Shown: positions 45,412 through 55,022 of the stretch, piece after piece | Layout: each line of letters begins with the position of its first letter | Position numbering within the stretch: position 1 is the first letter of the stretch | Assembly (NCBI RefSeq): GCF_024346995.1 | Contig: NZ_AP024888.1 | Location: 310,001 to 374,000 of the forward strand | Length of the DNA: 64,000 bases | Source: Vibrio palustris | GTDB taxonomy: Bacteria; Pseudomonadota; Gammaproteobacteria; Enterobacterales; Vibrionaceae | Direction of reading: 5' to 3' | Program-made: the position numbers and the translations under genes | The notes under the pieces: model-generated | Seen by the model: only the letters and a program-made list of their open reading frames with translations | Told to the model about the DNA's origin: nothing | Databases searched by the model: none

Positions 45412-47118
45412 ATGCAATATCTTAAGAACCTATCGATAGCGCAAAAGTTAATTGGCGTTATCGTCGTAATGCTTGTGTGTTTGATAAGTGTCTCCACTTT
45501 TGCTATCTACAAAATGTCTTTAGTCGCAAGTGAGGTGGATATGATTGCACAAGAGAATCTTCCTCTATCTAAGTTGGCATCTGATGCTACGTTTAAGCAA
45601 CTACAAAGCGCTATTTTACTAGAGAAAGCGTTCCGTATTGCAGGAGTTGAAACCAAGGAAACGATGGAGTCGCTGAGTGAGTATGATGAGCGTATTAGAG
45701 GGTTGACTAAAGGCTTTGATAAGCAGATACAAAAAGCCACCACGTTATTGCAAGCATCCGTTGAGCATGCGAAAACACAAAAAGTAGAGCAGCGTCTAGA
45801 AAGCCTCAATCGTGATTTAAACACGATTTTCACTAACCATCAATCCTATGAAAAACTCATGTTTCAAGTGTTAGATAGTTTGAAATCTGGCCAAGTCTCA
45901 GAGCGTTTAGTGGATATGGTTGCTAATTTAGAAAAGCAGCAAGCCATTTTAGATGACCAATTAAAGCAGTTTGTGGTACACCTTGAGAGCGCGAATAAAA
46001 AGGCAGTGATGACAACCAAAACCGAAGAACATGATGCACTGAATAGTATGGTCATTATTTCGGTAGTATCTGTGGTGATTGGCTTGTTATTAGGCACCTT
46101 ACTCAGTCGTTATATTGTAAAAAATATTGCTGCCGCTTGCCAAATTACGATCGAAATGGCCAAGGGTAATTTTGACCAATCGGTCGCGGTGAATTCTAAA
46201 GACGAGATTGGTTTATTGCTCAGTAACATGAACAGTGTATGTCAGTCATTAAGTTCAATGGTCGGTAATGTCATTGAGCGAGCGGATAGTATTGCCGCAA
46301 CCGTAGTAGAGCTCTCCAGTGTGGCGGATACCAATCGAAAAGCGATGGATACGCAGCAAGATAACACCACACAGGTGGCATCTGCGATGACAGAAATGGC
46401 CGCAACCATCCATGAAGTCGCCAATAACGCGACGAGTTCATCGGATGCAACCGATCATGTGGATAAATCGGCCAAAAAAGGGACAACGGTGATTGCAGAA
46501 GCGCAAAGTTTATCCATACAACTGCAAGAGCAGGGCGAAGCATTCCGTTCGATTGTTGAAGTCATTCAAAATAGCACGGGTGAAATCCAAAACTTTATTC
46601 AAGTGGTTGATGGGATTTCTGAGCAAACAAATTTATTGGCATTGAATGCGTCGATAGAAGCGGCACGAGCCGGTGAGCAAGGGCGTGGTTTTGCTGTGGT
46701 GGCCGATGAAGTTCGCAATCTTGCATCACGCAGTCAGAAAGCGACGCAAGAAATAGAGTCCTTGATTAATCGGCTAGCTGACAATACTAAAGATGCTGCG
46801 AACGTCGTTGATAAGAGTGCTGAAACCATCGAAAGTACGACGATAAAGATCATGCAAGTTCAAGAGACCTTCGGTTATATTGCTGAGGCGATTACCGAGT
46901 TAGCGGAAGCCAATGTCCAAGTCGCCACAGCAAGTGAGGAGCAGTCAGTGGCTTCATTGCAAATCAGTAGTAATTTAGAAAGTATTCAGCATTCTGGTGA
47001 AGATGTCTTAGCAAGCACGCGTGAGACCGCTCAAGCGAGTGAAGATTTGTCTGTGCAAGCCAATGGTCTAAAAGAGTTGATGCATCAGTTTAAAATTACC
47101 AAAGTAACCACCGCTTAG
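45412..47118 (+). CDS. Methyl-accepting chemotaxis protein with helical periplasmic sensor
   Basis: 568 aa. Helix 1 (about 12-34), a helical periplasmic domain of about 165 residues (4HB-like, with EKAFRIAG and many heptads), helix 2 (about 205-228), HAMP, and a signalling domain with [20 protein letters not shown] at the tip. Substitution of Ala by Ser in LNAS is shared with the short receptor at 27.8 kb. AAGGTC precedes the ATG. Next to it lie siderophore and acetate genes, but no ligand can be inferred. Confidence 0.9.
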   Translation: MQYLKNLSIAQKLIGVIVVMLVCLISVSTFAIYKMSLVASEVDMIAQENLPLSKLASDATFKQLQSAILLEKAFRIAGVETKETMESLSEYDERIRGLTKGFDKQIQKATTLLQASVEHAKTQKVEQRLESLNRDLNTIFTNHQSYEKLMFQVLDSLKSGQVSERLVDMVANLEKQQAILDDQLKQFVVHLESANKKAVMTTKTEEHDALNSMVIISVVSVVIGLLLGTLLSRYIVKNIAAACQITIEMAKGNFDQSVAVNSKDEIGLLLSNMNSVCQSLSSMVGNVIERADSIAATVVELSSVADTNRKAMDTQQDNTTQVASAMTEMAATIHEVANNATSSSDATDHVDKSAKKGTTVIAEAQSLSIQLQEQGEAFRSIVEVIQNSTGEIQNFIQVVDGISEQTNLLALNASIEAARAGEQGRGFAVVADEVRNLASRSQKATQEIESLINRLADNTKDAANVVDKSAETIESTTIKIMQVQETFGYIAEAITELAEANVQVATASEEQSVASLQISSNLESIQHSGEDVLASTRETAQASEDLSVQANGLKELMHQFKITKVTTA

Positions 47119-47141
47119 CAACGGAGTTATTAGCAAATAGT

Positions 47142-47176
47142 TAAAGCCAGTTTACAATGTAAATTGGCTTTTTTTC
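47142..47176 (+). terminator. Terminator after the chemoreceptor
   Basis: AAAGCCAGTTTAC / GTAAATTGGCTTT with one G-U pair, followed by a T-run. Confidence 0.8.
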
Positions 47177-47285
47177 ATTAACTTATAGAAATTATTTAAG
47201 ATTTATAATACCTCGATTAGGCGTTGAATTACAAAATGTTGTGATCTTAATATTATCCCCCACAATGGCGCTCAGTCTTTCTTAT

Positions 47286-48302
47286 CTAGTTTGTATGCAA
47301 TGTTGTTGCTCTGGTTATTAGTGTGACTGGAATACGCAAGCACTGCACCGCTCGTTGTGGGTTATGTTCTCGCTCCAGTAATAATGATAGGGCGTTATCT
47401 GCCAGTGCAGTGATATCTTGCCGAAACGTCGAGAGTTGATAAGCGTGTTGCGCAGTGACAAAGGTATCGTCAAAGCCAATCACATGTACATGCTGGTGCG
47501 CCGCTTTACGGCTTCGCAATCCGTCTAAAAATCCGCAGGCCAGCTGAGAGTTAGCCGCGTAGACCAGCTCGGTTTGATAGGTATTAGGTACAAAATGATG
47601 ACCAGAGCTAAAACCGGCTTCATATAATGCGGATTCGGTTTTTATCTCATTGAGAGCGATATCCAGTTTGAGTTGCTTTTGCTGTTCGTTAAGCGCTCTG
47701 CCACGATCCCACCCAGACCACGTCGATAGGTGACTATTGAGCCAGTGTAGGGTCGTAATACCATGTTGATGACAGTAACGAAGCACTTGGCGTGCAGCAT
47801 CATCATTATCTGAACAAACATTATCAATCGGCGCGCCCTCAATTAGCCTATTTACCGTCACTACAGGGACATTCATTTCAGTGCACTCTTTGGCAAGTTC
47901 TGCCGGTGGCTGACCAGACGTGATGATCACGCCCGAGACACGATATTGGATAAATTCACGCAGAGTATTTTGCAACTGATCCTGATGACGCACTTCCATC
48001 ACGAGTGCTTGATATCCTTTTTGCTGAATGGCCAATAATAAATGCTGTAGCATTTGAGCGCGAAATGGATCGTCTAGCCTTGTCACGACGACCCCCACTA
48101 AGCGGGTGCGTTTGCGATTGAGTCCTTGCGCTAAATAGTTAATTTGATAACCCAAGTCATGTGCAGATTTCAGTACTTTTTCTTTGGTTGCAGGCGCGAC
48201 AGATCCATTATCGGACAATGCGCGGGATACCACCGCACGCGACACACCGGCATGTGTAGCCACATCCTGTGCGGTAACCGATTTCTTGGTGACTTTAGCC
48301 AA
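47286..48302 (-). CDS. LacI/GalR-family transcriptional regulator
   Basis: 338 aa. N-terminal LacI helix-turn-helix (TAQDVATHAGVSRAVVSRAL, about 9-28), hinge helix NYLAQGLNRKRT, then a periplasmic-binding-protein-like ligand domain (GVVVTRLDDPFRAQMLQHLL, GVIITSGQPP, HVIGFDDTFV). Its start overlaps the end of the MBL-fold hydrolase gene by 8 bp, so both are one transcript. The 18-bp palindrome in the divergent promoter upstream is the natural operator. The ligand is probably the compound handled by the hydrolase and ABC importer. Confidence 0.9.
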   Translation of the reverse strand: MAKVTKKSVTAQDVATHAGVSRAVVSRALSDNGSVAPATKEKVLKSAHDLGYQINYLAQGLNRKRTRLVGVVVTRLDDPFRAQMLQHLLLAIQQKGYQALVMEVRHQDQLQNTLREFIQYRVSGVIITSGQPPAELAKECTEMNVPVVTVNRLIEGAPIDNVCSDNDDAARQVLRYCHQHGITTLHWLNSHLSTWSGWDRGRALNEQQKQLKLDIALNEIKTESALYEAGFSSGHHFVPNTYQTELVYAANSQLACGFLDGLRSRKAAHQHVHVIGFDDTFVTAQHAYQLSTFRQDITALADNALSLLLEREHNPQRAVQCLRIPVTLITRATTLHTN

Positions 48303-49065
48303 GCTGACGCTCCAATTGCGGCGTAATATCGCGTGTTAGATCTAACGTCAAACCGTCTTGGCTGACATGTAAACAAGGTTGCGCTGCACAGAAGTTTTTG
48401 ATGTCGTCAATGTACTCATCCCAACAATGGTACACACACAAGTGAGCCAGATTTAACGTGTTGCTAAGCTGTGCACATTGCGGTAAATCCCCGTGAGAGT
48501 CATCGTCGGGTAACGCCGCAAACGCGGCACATTCTTGAAAGGCAATATCGGCGTTCTCCATCAAAGCAATGGACTCAGCGGTTGGACGACCATCACCACT
48601 ATAAAACAGAGTACGATCGCCACTACTAATACGAATGGCCAGGTTTGACACTTCATGGCGAGTCGGTGCGGTCTGGATTGTCCAAGCGCCCCAATGCATG
48701 CTGGGTAGAGTGGGACACCAATGCAGCTCAAAGCACAATGCCATTTTTGGCCAAACGGCAAGGGTAACCAGCGATTCTAACATCTCTTGTTGTTCTGGCT
48801 GACAAATGATGGTTAACGGCTTGTCACGTCCAAAACTGTTCCACTGATTGAGTAGCGCCGCAAGGCCAGCACAATGATCAGGGTGAATATGCGTAAAGTA
48901 AATCACATCCACGGTATTGACAGGCAATGCACGTTGCCAGAGCGCTCGAGGAATAGTCGGACCGCAATCAATGAGCCAACATTGATCGTTCTCGGTCACC
49001 ATCATCGCGGAAGTGTTGGCTTGTGTTGCGAATGCACTGCCGCTGCCGATCACGTCGATTTGCAT
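48295..49065 (-). CDS. Metallo-beta-lactamase-fold hydrolase (RNase Z/PhnP-like)
   Basis: 256 aa. Metal ligands in order: His59, His61, Asp63, His64 (THIHPDHC), His137 (TRHEVSN), Asp158 (SGDGRP) and His213 (VYHCWDEY), so both metal sites are complete. Starts MQIDVIGSGSAF, typical of the tRNase Z/PhnP/arylsulfatase side of the superfamily, which cleaves phosphodiesters. No signal peptide, so it acts on an imported substrate. It is divergent from an ABC importer and cotranscribed with a LacI regulator. A phosphodiester or cyclic phosphate substrate is inference. Confidence 0.85.
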   Translation of the reverse strand: MQIDVIGSGSAFATQANTSAMMVTENDQCWLIDCGPTIPRALWQRALPVNTVDVIYFTHIHPDHCAGLAALLNQWNSFGRDKPLTIICQPEQQEMLESLVTLAVWPKMALCFELHWCPTLPSMHWGAWTIQTAPTRHEVSNLAIRISSGDRTLFYSGDGRPTAESIALMENADIAFQECAAFAALPDDDSHGDLPQCAQLSNTLNLAHLCVYHCWDEYIDDIKNFCAAQPCLHVSQDGLTLDLTRDITPQLERQLG

Positions 49066-49173
49066 ATTTTCTCCAAATAATTATTTAAGCGTCATTAATT
49101 TGTCATACCACTGCGAGACAGTATGCGTATTCGCTCATCATGATACATGGACTTGTCATTTTTTTTACATATT

Positions 49174-49191
49174 AATGAACACGTGTTCATT
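49174..49191. promoter_or_regulatory. 18-bp perfect palindrome, candidate LacI-family operator
   Basis: AATGAACACGTGTTCATT is a perfect inverted repeat with a central CG, the hallmark of LacI-family operators. It lies 109 bp before the hydrolase-lacI start and 47 bp before the ABC ATPase start, so one repressor could shut both units. Confidence 0.75.
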
Positions 49192-49237
49192 TTATAAAAA
49201 ATGCGCAGTCACACAAGGAAAAGAGACCATTAGGCGT

Positions 49238-50284
49238 ATGACGCACTTATCTATCAACCAGTTATCCGTTGCATATGGCAGCCAAACCGTCCTAAACAAC
49301 ATCAATTTAGACGTGCAGCAAGGTGAAATGATCGCATTGCTTGGTCCGTCTGGATGCGGAAAAACCACGCTACTGAATACGTTGTGCGGCTTTACGTCGG
49401 CAGACTCTGGCAAGATCATGGTGGCTAAGCGAGATATTACGCATTGCACACCAGAATCTCGCAATATCACCATGGTTTTTCAAAGTTACGCGCTATGGCC
49501 ACATATGACCGTGGAGCAGAATATTGGATTTGGACTGAAAATCCGCGGCTACTCAGCGGATATTATTCAGCAGCAGGTTCACCACATGCTGGAAGCGGTT
49601 AACTTACCCTCGATTGCCCACCGCTTAGTCACTGAACTTTCTGGTGGGCAGCGCCAGCGTGTCGCATTGGCTCGAGCGTTAGCGGTCAACCCCGATGTAT
49701 TACTGCTTGATGAGCCTTTATCTAACTTGGATGCCAAAGTGCGTTTATCGGTACGTGATGAAATTAAACATCTGCAAGAAAAACTCGGATTTACGTCGAT
49801 TATTGTTACTCACGACCAAGAAGAAGCGCAGGTGATGGCCGATCGTATTGCTGTACTAAACCAAGGGGTAATTGAGCAACTTGGAACTCCGCAAGAGATT
49901 TATCATACACCGAAAACTCGTTTTGTCGCCGATTTTATGGGCGCAGATAACACCATAGCACTGAAAGATTTAACTGCCTTGGGTGATACATATTTGCCAC
50001 AACAAGGTGATGGGAAAACGCTACTCGATACGTGGAAGCAGGAAGGGACTCAAGATGTGTACTTTCGTAGTGAACATACCCATATCCTTCCTCAGGGAAA
50101 TCCTATTGCCACCGCGGGGTTAGCATTGACTGGACATGTTGAGAGAAGTGTTTTCTTAGGCGGTGGTTATCAAACCATGGTTCGGGTTAATCAATGGGCG
50201 TGCCATGCGCGTAGTCAGTGCGAGCTGGCTATAGGCGCTCCCGTTACCGTGGTCATCGAGCCACATCATTTATTAACGTTTTAA
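49238..50284 (+). CDS. ABC importer ATPase (PotA/FbpC-like)
   Basis: 348 aa from ATG 49238; the frame is open 75 codons further up, through the operator and into the opposite gene, which cannot be coding. Walker A GPSGCGKTT, Q-loop FQSYALWPHMTV, signature LSGGQRQRVALARAL, Walker B VLLLDEPL, D-loop SNLDAKVR, switch His VTHDQEEA, and a C-terminal TOBE-like regulatory domain from about 240. Layout is that of ATPases serving family 1/2 binding proteins (spermidine, iron, sulfate, phosphonate). First gene of a four-gene importer operon. Weak ribosome site (TAGGCGT). Confidence 0.9.
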   Translation: MTHLSINQLSVAYGSQTVLNNINLDVQQGEMIALLGPSGCGKTTLLNTLCGFTSADSGKIMVAKRDITHCTPESRNITMVFQSYALWPHMTVEQNIGFGLKIRGYSADIIQQQVHHMLEAVNLPSIAHRLVTELSGGQRQRVALARALAVNPDVLLLDEPLSNLDAKVRLSVRDEIKHLQEKLGFTSIIVTHDQEEAQVMADRIAVLNQGVIEQLGTPQEIYHTPKTRFVADFMGADNTIALKDLTALGDTYLPQQGDGKTLLDTWKQEGTQDVYFRSEHTHILPQGNPIATAGLALTGHVERSVFLGGGYQTMVRVNQWACHARSQCELAIGAPVTVVIEPHHLLTF

Positions 50285-50318
50285 TCAGAATGAAGACAAA
50301 CCAATAGGGAAAAACTGT

Positions 50319-51470
50319 ATGTCTATGAAAAAACGATGTTTATGGGTATATGCGCTAGGAATGCTGTCATCTGCTCCTGTAATGGCGGCATCACCAACTG
50401 TGTTGAATGTTGCGACGGCGGGTAGCCAAAACATGGTTGACTACGTGAAAACCTATCTCGCGCCAAAATTTGAAGCTGCGCATCCGAATGTTGATGTGCA
50501 TGTGATTGGCACGGGACCGGGCGATGCGGGCTCAAATAAGATCAATGAAAAGCTGCAAGCACAGCAACAAGCTGGGCAAGAAAACTGGGACATTGACGTC
50601 GCTGTCGTTCACCAAAAAATTGGCGGGCAGATGGTGCACGAAGGTTTACTAAGCCAATACACTGCCGATATTGATACCGGAAAAATGGTGTCTCGTGATA
50701 GTGCTAAAAATGCGTTAGGAACGAACGTGACAGGTTATGTCATGCCCATGTTTCATAGCCAAACGGCGATTGCTTATAATAGCGATCTGATTAAAACGCC
50801 GCCGGCATCTTATGATGAGTTGGTCAAATGGAGTCAACAACATCCCAAAGCTTTCGGTTACAACGGTATTAAAAACGGCATGTCAGGTGTGGCGTTCGTT
50901 ACCGGGTGGATGTACGCCTATGGTGGTGGCGCTGATGCGTTAACCCATGGTGAATATAATAAATCGAAAGAGCAACAATGGCCGCAAGCGTTCAAAGCGC
51001 TCAAAGCATTCAACCAAAACGTCACGTTTACTCCAGGTAACGCGGGAACACTTGATATGTTGAATCGTGGGGAGATTTATATGGGCCCAGTGTGGGTTGA
51101 TATGTTCTATAGCTGGAAAGCACAAGGGAAATTATCGCCAGCGATGAAGCTCAAATTGATCTCACCAGGAATGCCCGGTCAACCAATGTATTATGTCGTT
51201 CCGCAAAAGGCTGCGCATCAAGCATTAGCGAAAGAATTCATTGCGCTTGCAACCAGCCCAACAATCCAAGCCAATGGTATTGTTAAGCGTTTTAATTGGT
51301 ACCCAGGAATTGATGCAGATTACGTCAAACCGCAACTAGACAACAAAACATGGAGCAAGTTGTTTGATGAGATCACGCCAAGCGATCTGAAAAACTACGG
51401 TAAGAGTTTCCCGCTCGCGGCATACTTTGATGATATTAAAGAAGGTTACGAGCGACAGGTGACAAACTAA
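50319..51470 (+). CDS. Extracellular solute-binding protein of the ABC importer
   Basis: 383 aa with a signal peptide (MKKRCLWVYALGML core, cleavage after VMAA near residue 24). Family 1 binding-protein features: VLNVATAGSQNMVDYVKTYL, KFEAAHPNVDVHVIGTGPGD, WDIDVAVV, YMGPVWVDMFYSWK and an extensive C-terminal lobe. The TGPGDAGSNKI loop is Gly/Ser-rich and could bind a phosphate or other anion. Not close enough to MalE, PotD or UgpB to name the ligand. AATAGGGAAAA precedes the ATG; an alternative start is the Met two codons later. Confidence 0.85.
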   Translation: MSMKKRCLWVYALGMLSSAPVMAASPTVLNVATAGSQNMVDYVKTYLAPKFEAAHPNVDVHVIGTGPGDAGSNKINEKLQAQQQAGQENWDIDVAVVHQKIGGQMVHEGLLSQYTADIDTGKMVSRDSAKNALGTNVTGYVMPMFHSQTAIAYNSDLIKTPPASYDELVKWSQQHPKAFGYNGIKNGMSGVAFVTGWMYAYGGGADALTHGEYNKSKEQQWPQAFKALKAFNQNVTFTPGNAGTLDMLNRGEIYMGPVWVDMFYSWKAQGKLSPAMKLKLISPGMPGQPMYYVVPQKAAHQALAKEFIALATSPTIQANGIVKRFNWYPGIDADYVKPQLDNKTWSKLFDEITPSDLKNYGKSFPLAAYFDDIKEGYERQVTN

Positions 51471-51486
51471 AGGAGCCGCGCCGCGT

Positions 51487-51521
51487 GTCATGGTTTGATC
51501 GTAATTTGATTAAGCCATGAC
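51487..51521 (+). promoter_or_regulatory. Intercistronic hairpin after the binding-protein gene
   Basis: GTCATGGTTTGATC pairs with GATTAAGCCATGAC (12 Watson-Crick and 2 wobble pairs) around a GTAATTT loop, in the 163-bp gap before the first permease gene. No T-run, so it is more a stabiliser than a terminator. Confidence 0.6.
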
Positions 51522-51633
51522 TCTACCCACGCTTTAAACTCGCTCAATGTGGATGCGATAACTTGCACTGACTCTGTGAACCATCACTAGGTTGGTTAAA
51601 TATTTCGTGTCCACGTATTTACTGATGAAGATT

Positions 51634-52467
51634 ATGGATAACCAATCAAGTACTTATTCTTGGCTATTGGTGTTACCTGCTAGCTTAGTGATTGTGTGTT
51701 GCTTTGTTTACCCGTTGGGGTTTTCACTGTACTCAGGCTTGACCAATGAAGCAGGGAGTCTAACACTGGCTCATTTGCACAAAGCCATTCTATTTTATGG
51801 CAAAGATATCATTTTTACTGCTGTGATCGTGGCATGTTCTATTGGGTGTATCGTTGTACTCTCTGTGAGTGTCAGTGCAATTGTGACGCTGTCACCTTAT
51901 AAGGGGCTTGTCAACGTGCTCGGCACACTATATCGCATTCCGTTATTCATTCCGTTTATTGTTACTGCGCAAATGATGCGTACTTTCTTAGCGAAAAATG
52001 GCTTGATGAATAATGCGCTGGTGGAAATGGGCGCGATGACGCCATTTGAAACGATTTCGTTTCTCGGTTGGAAAGGCATTATCATTACTTTTGTTTGGAA
52101 ACAATTTGCCTTTGCCACGTTATTAATTGCTGGCGCGATGGCGGCTGTCGAGCAAGAACAAATTCGTGCGGCACGTAACCTCGGTGCCAGTCGGATGACT
52201 ATTTTACGCAAAGTCATTATGCCACAAGTGACCACTACAATTGGGGTTGCGGTGGTGTTGTCGACGGTCTCGATCATGTCGGTGTTGTCTGTGCCGATGA
52301 TGATAGGTACTGGAACCCCCACCATGCTGACCGCCGATATGGCGTTTCGGATTAATTCTTATAGCGATTATCCGGTCGCCAATGCGTTAGGGATTATTTC
52401 GTATTTGATGACGGGGTTATTCAGTTGGTTCTATTTACGTAAACAAATGAAAGAGGTTCGCTCATGA
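51634..52467 (+). CDS. ABC importer permease, first subunit
   Basis: 277 aa from ATG 51634 (the frame opens 14 codons earlier without a ribosome site; an ATG at 51625 is the other option). Six membrane helices. The EAA loop for ATPase contact reads EQEQIRAARNLGASRMTILR with KVIMPQ after it. Its stop overlaps the start of the second permease by 4 bp. Resembles PotB/CysT-type permeases. Confidence 0.87.
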   Translation: MDNQSSTYSWLLVLPASLVIVCCFVYPLGFSLYSGLTNEAGSLTLAHLHKAILFYGKDIIFTAVIVACSIGCIVVLSVSVSAIVTLSPYKGLVNVLGTLYRIPLFIPFIVTAQMMRTFLAKNGLMNNALVEMGAMTPFETISFLGWKGIIITFVWKQFAFATLLIAGAMAAVEQEQIRAARNLGASRMTILRKVIMPQVTTTIGVAVVLSTVSIMSVLSVPMMIGTGTPTMLTADMAFRINSYSDYPVANALGIISYLMTGLFSWFYLRKQMKEVRS

Positions 52468-53348
52468 TAGGTAACAGCATCTTTGCGCGCACTGAGGCCG
52501 ATAAAATCTCACGCTTACCGGCATTATTGCGTCGTATTAGTACGACGATTCGCGCCAACTTTTGGCTGCAAACTCTGTTTATTGTCGTGCTAGCGATTGC
52601 CATATTTGGCCCCTTTATTAACCTCATGATGTGGAGTGTGACCGAGAGTTGGTACTTCCCGCATTCATTACCTAACGCATGGGGGCTTAGGTATTGGCAT
52701 GAAGTGTTTAGTCCATACAGTGATGTTTCTGGCTCACTGATGACCAGCGTGGGAATCGCGGTCGCAGCAACCATATTTGCGTTAATTATCTCAATTCCCG
52801 CAGGTTACGCGCTTTCGCATACCAGCATGCCGTATCGTTTACCGTTAATGCTGTTGTTTCTATTACCGCAAGCGTTTCCTAACCTCACCGTCTACATGAA
52901 CATCGCGAAAATGTTCTATCAAATTGGTCTTAACGGCACTGTTGTCGGCGTGGTTTTGGTGCATACCGTACATGGGCTGATGTATTCGATTTGGATTACC
53001 GTCGCGGCATTTTCCGCGCAAGATCCGCTGATGGCACGCGCCGCGCGCAACTTAGGAGCCGGGCCTATTCGTACATTCTTTATGATTACGTTGCCCATGG
53101 CCGCGCCAGGCATAATGGCAAGTGGTATTTTTGTATTCTTAGAATCGCTCGATGAGTTTACCGGGACATTCTTTGTGGGCGCACCGGAGGTGAATACTCT
53201 ACCTTTATTGCTGTATACGGCGAGTATGGAAGGGAATTACCAGATCTCATCGATCACTGCGCTGATACTCCTGGTGCCATCTATCGTCTTTATGATCATT
53301 ATCCAAAAATTCATGCGCCCCGATACACTTGCTAAATTAGGTAAGTAA
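52464..53348 (+). CDS. ABC importer permease, second subunit
   Basis: 294 aa, six membrane helices, PotC/CysW-like. EAA loop: DPLMARAARNLGAGPIRTFF followed by MITLPMAAPG. The N-terminal 40 residues are basic and cytoplasmic. The ATG overlaps the preceding stop (ATGA). Completes an ATPase, receptor, permease, permease operon. Confidence 0.88.
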   Translation: MIGNSIFARTEADKISRLPALLRRISTTIRANFWLQTLFIVVLAIAIFGPFINLMMWSVTESWYFPHSLPNAWGLRYWHEVFSPYSDVSGSLMTSVGIAVAATIFALIISIPAGYALSHTSMPYRLPLMLLFLLPQAFPNLTVYMNIAKMFYQIGLNGTVVGVVLVHTVHGLMYSIWITVAAFSAQDPLMARAARNLGAGPIRTFFMITLPMAAPGIMASGIFVFLESLDEFTGTFFVGAPEVNTLPLLLYTASMEGNYQISSITALILLVPSIVFMIIIQKFMRPDTLAKLGK

Positions 53349-53470
53349 GACGCGAACACCCATGTTTAGAGACGATGAAACAGTTGGCGAAAACGTGAAA
53401 AATAATTGAGAAAATCAAAAATTAATAGTTGCCACGTGCCAAACAAAGGCTCAGAATAGCGGACTTTTCG

Positions 53471-53497
53471 CGTGTCATCAATACACGGGTGTTTTTT
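53471..53497 (+). terminator. Probable terminator of the ABC importer operon
   Basis: CGTGT / ACACG short stem extended by a G-rich arm, then GTTTTTTATC, 120 bp after the last permease gene and just ahead of rhlE. Confidence 0.5.
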
Positions 53498-53519
53498 ATC
53501 ATTTTAGTTGAGAATATAT

Positions 53520-54941
53520 ATGGGTTTTACCTCGTTAGGTCTTTCTGCGCCAATACTTAAAGCAATAGAGGAAAAGGGTTACACAACACCTTCTCCTATC
53601 CAGGAACAAGCAATACCCGCCGTGCTAACGGGTAACGATATCATGGCAGCAGCACAGACAGGAACGGGGAAAACCGCCGGCTTTACATTGCCAATTTTAG
53701 AGCTGCTAGCCAAAGGACCAAGCGTTCGTAGCAACCAAGTACGCGCACTGATTTTAACGCCCACACGTGAATTAGCCGCTCAAATCCAAGAAAATGTCGA
53801 AACCTATAGCCGACATTTGAAACTCAGTAATACCGTTATTTTTGGCGGTGTAAAAGCGAATCCACAAATGCAACGTATGCGTAGAGGCGCTGACGTATTG
53901 GTTGCAACCCCTGGACGTTTGTTGGATTTGTTTAACCAAAATGCCATTAAATTCGATCAGTTAGAAGTGTTGGTGCTTGATGAAGCCGATCGTATGTTAG
54001 ATATGGGCTTTATTCATGATATTCGTAAAATTTTACGAGTATTACCGAAAAAACGTCAGAACTTACTTTTTTCTGCTACGTTCTCGGACAGTATTCGCGA
54101 GCTTGCGAAAAGCTTAGTGAATAATCCGGTTGAGATTTCTGTAGCGAAAGCGAATTCGACCGCCACTTTAGTTGATCAGCAAGTTTACACCGCCGATGTA
54201 AAAAAACGTGCGCCGATGCTGCTTAAGTTGATCAATGATGGTAATTGGCATCAAGTGCTGGTATTTACAAGCACCAAACGCGGCGCGAACCGCCTTTCAG
54301 AGTATTTAACTGAAAACGGTGTGATGGCAGCGGCAATCCACGGTAATAAGAGCCAAGGCGCGCGTACCAAAGCGCTTGCTAACTTTAAATCGAAAGAGAT
54401 ACGAGTATTGGTTGCGACCGATATTGCTGCGCGTGGTATCGATATTCCTCAGTTACCACAAGTTGTTAACTTTGATTTGCCAAATGTCGCAGAAGATTAC
54501 GTACACAGAATAGGTCGTACCGGCCGTGCTGGTGAAGTGGGCAAAGCTATCTCGTTTGTCACAGCGACCGACATTGCGGAGTTATCTGCAATTGAGCGTT
54601 TGATCAAAAAAGTATTGCCACGTTTTGAGCTAGAAGGTTATCCGGCAACCAATAAAGTGCCAGAAACCAAATTAGATACTCGTCCAATTAAGCCGAAAAA
54701 ACCGAAAAAGCCACGTGTACAATCTGGCTCTAGTGACGCAAAACCGGCTGCAGGTGGTGAAGCACGTCGTGGTGATGCCCCTGCTAAACGTCGCTCAAAC
54801 GGTAGCAATGGTTATAAAGGTAAGTCTGGATCGGCTGCTAAATCGACTGGTGGTGAAAGCCGTAGTAATAGCAATGCGAAACCAGCTGGCGGACAACGTC
54901 GTAGAAAGCCACAACCAAAGCCATCAACATCGAACTCATAA
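53520..54941 (+). CDS. rhlE: DEAD-box ATP-dependent RNA helicase RhlE
   Basis: 473 aa from ATG 53520 ([20 protein letters not shown]), where RhlE homologues begin; an in-frame TTG 4 codons up is not needed. Motifs in order: Q motif ([12 protein letters not shown]), I (AQTGTGKT), Ia (PTRELAAQ), Ib (TPGRLLDL), II (DEAD), III (SAT), IV ([10 protein letters not shown]), V ([10 protein letters not shown]), VI ([10 protein letters not shown]). The last 90 residues are a Lys/Arg/Gly/Ser-rich tail for RNA binding. Involved in ribosome assembly and RNA turnover, often more in the cold. Monocistronic. Confidence 0.93.
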   Translation: MGFTSLGLSAPILKAIEEKGYTTPSPIQEQAIPAVLTGNDIMAAAQTGTGKTAGFTLPILELLAKGPSVRSNQVRALILTPTRELAAQIQENVETYSRHLKLSNTVIFGGVKANPQMQRMRRGADVLVATPGRLLDLFNQNAIKFDQLEVLVLDEADRMLDMGFIHDIRKILRVLPKKRQNLLFSATFSDSIRELAKSLVNNPVEISVAKANSTATLVDQQVYTADVKKRAPMLLKLINDGNWHQVLVFTSTKRGANRLSEYLTENGVMAAAIHGNKSQGARTKALANFKSKEIRVLVATDIAARGIDIPQLPQVVNFDLPNVAEDYVHRIGRTGRAGEVGKAISFVTATDIAELSAIERLIKKVLPRFELEGYPATNKVPETKLDTRPIKPKKPKKPRVQSGSSDAKPAAGGEARRGDAPAKRRSNGSNGYKGKSGSAAKSTGGESRSNSNAKPAGGQRRRKPQPKPSTSNS

Positions 54942-54987
54942 ATGACGAAGTGATGTAATCCCTGATTTATATGAAAGCCATCGTCTA

Positions 54988-55022
54988 GCCCCTGTAAGTC
55001 TCTGCTTACAGGGGCGTTTTTA
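54988..55022 (+). terminator. Terminator after rhlE
   Basis: GCCCCTGTAAG / CTTACAGGGGC perfect 11-bp stem, TCTCTG loop, then GTTTTT. Confidence 0.92.

Noticed and set aside
49013..49237. 75-codon N-terminal extension of the ABC ATPase
   Set aside because: It would cover the palindromic operator and overlap the divergent hydrolase gene; the family begins at the chosen Met.
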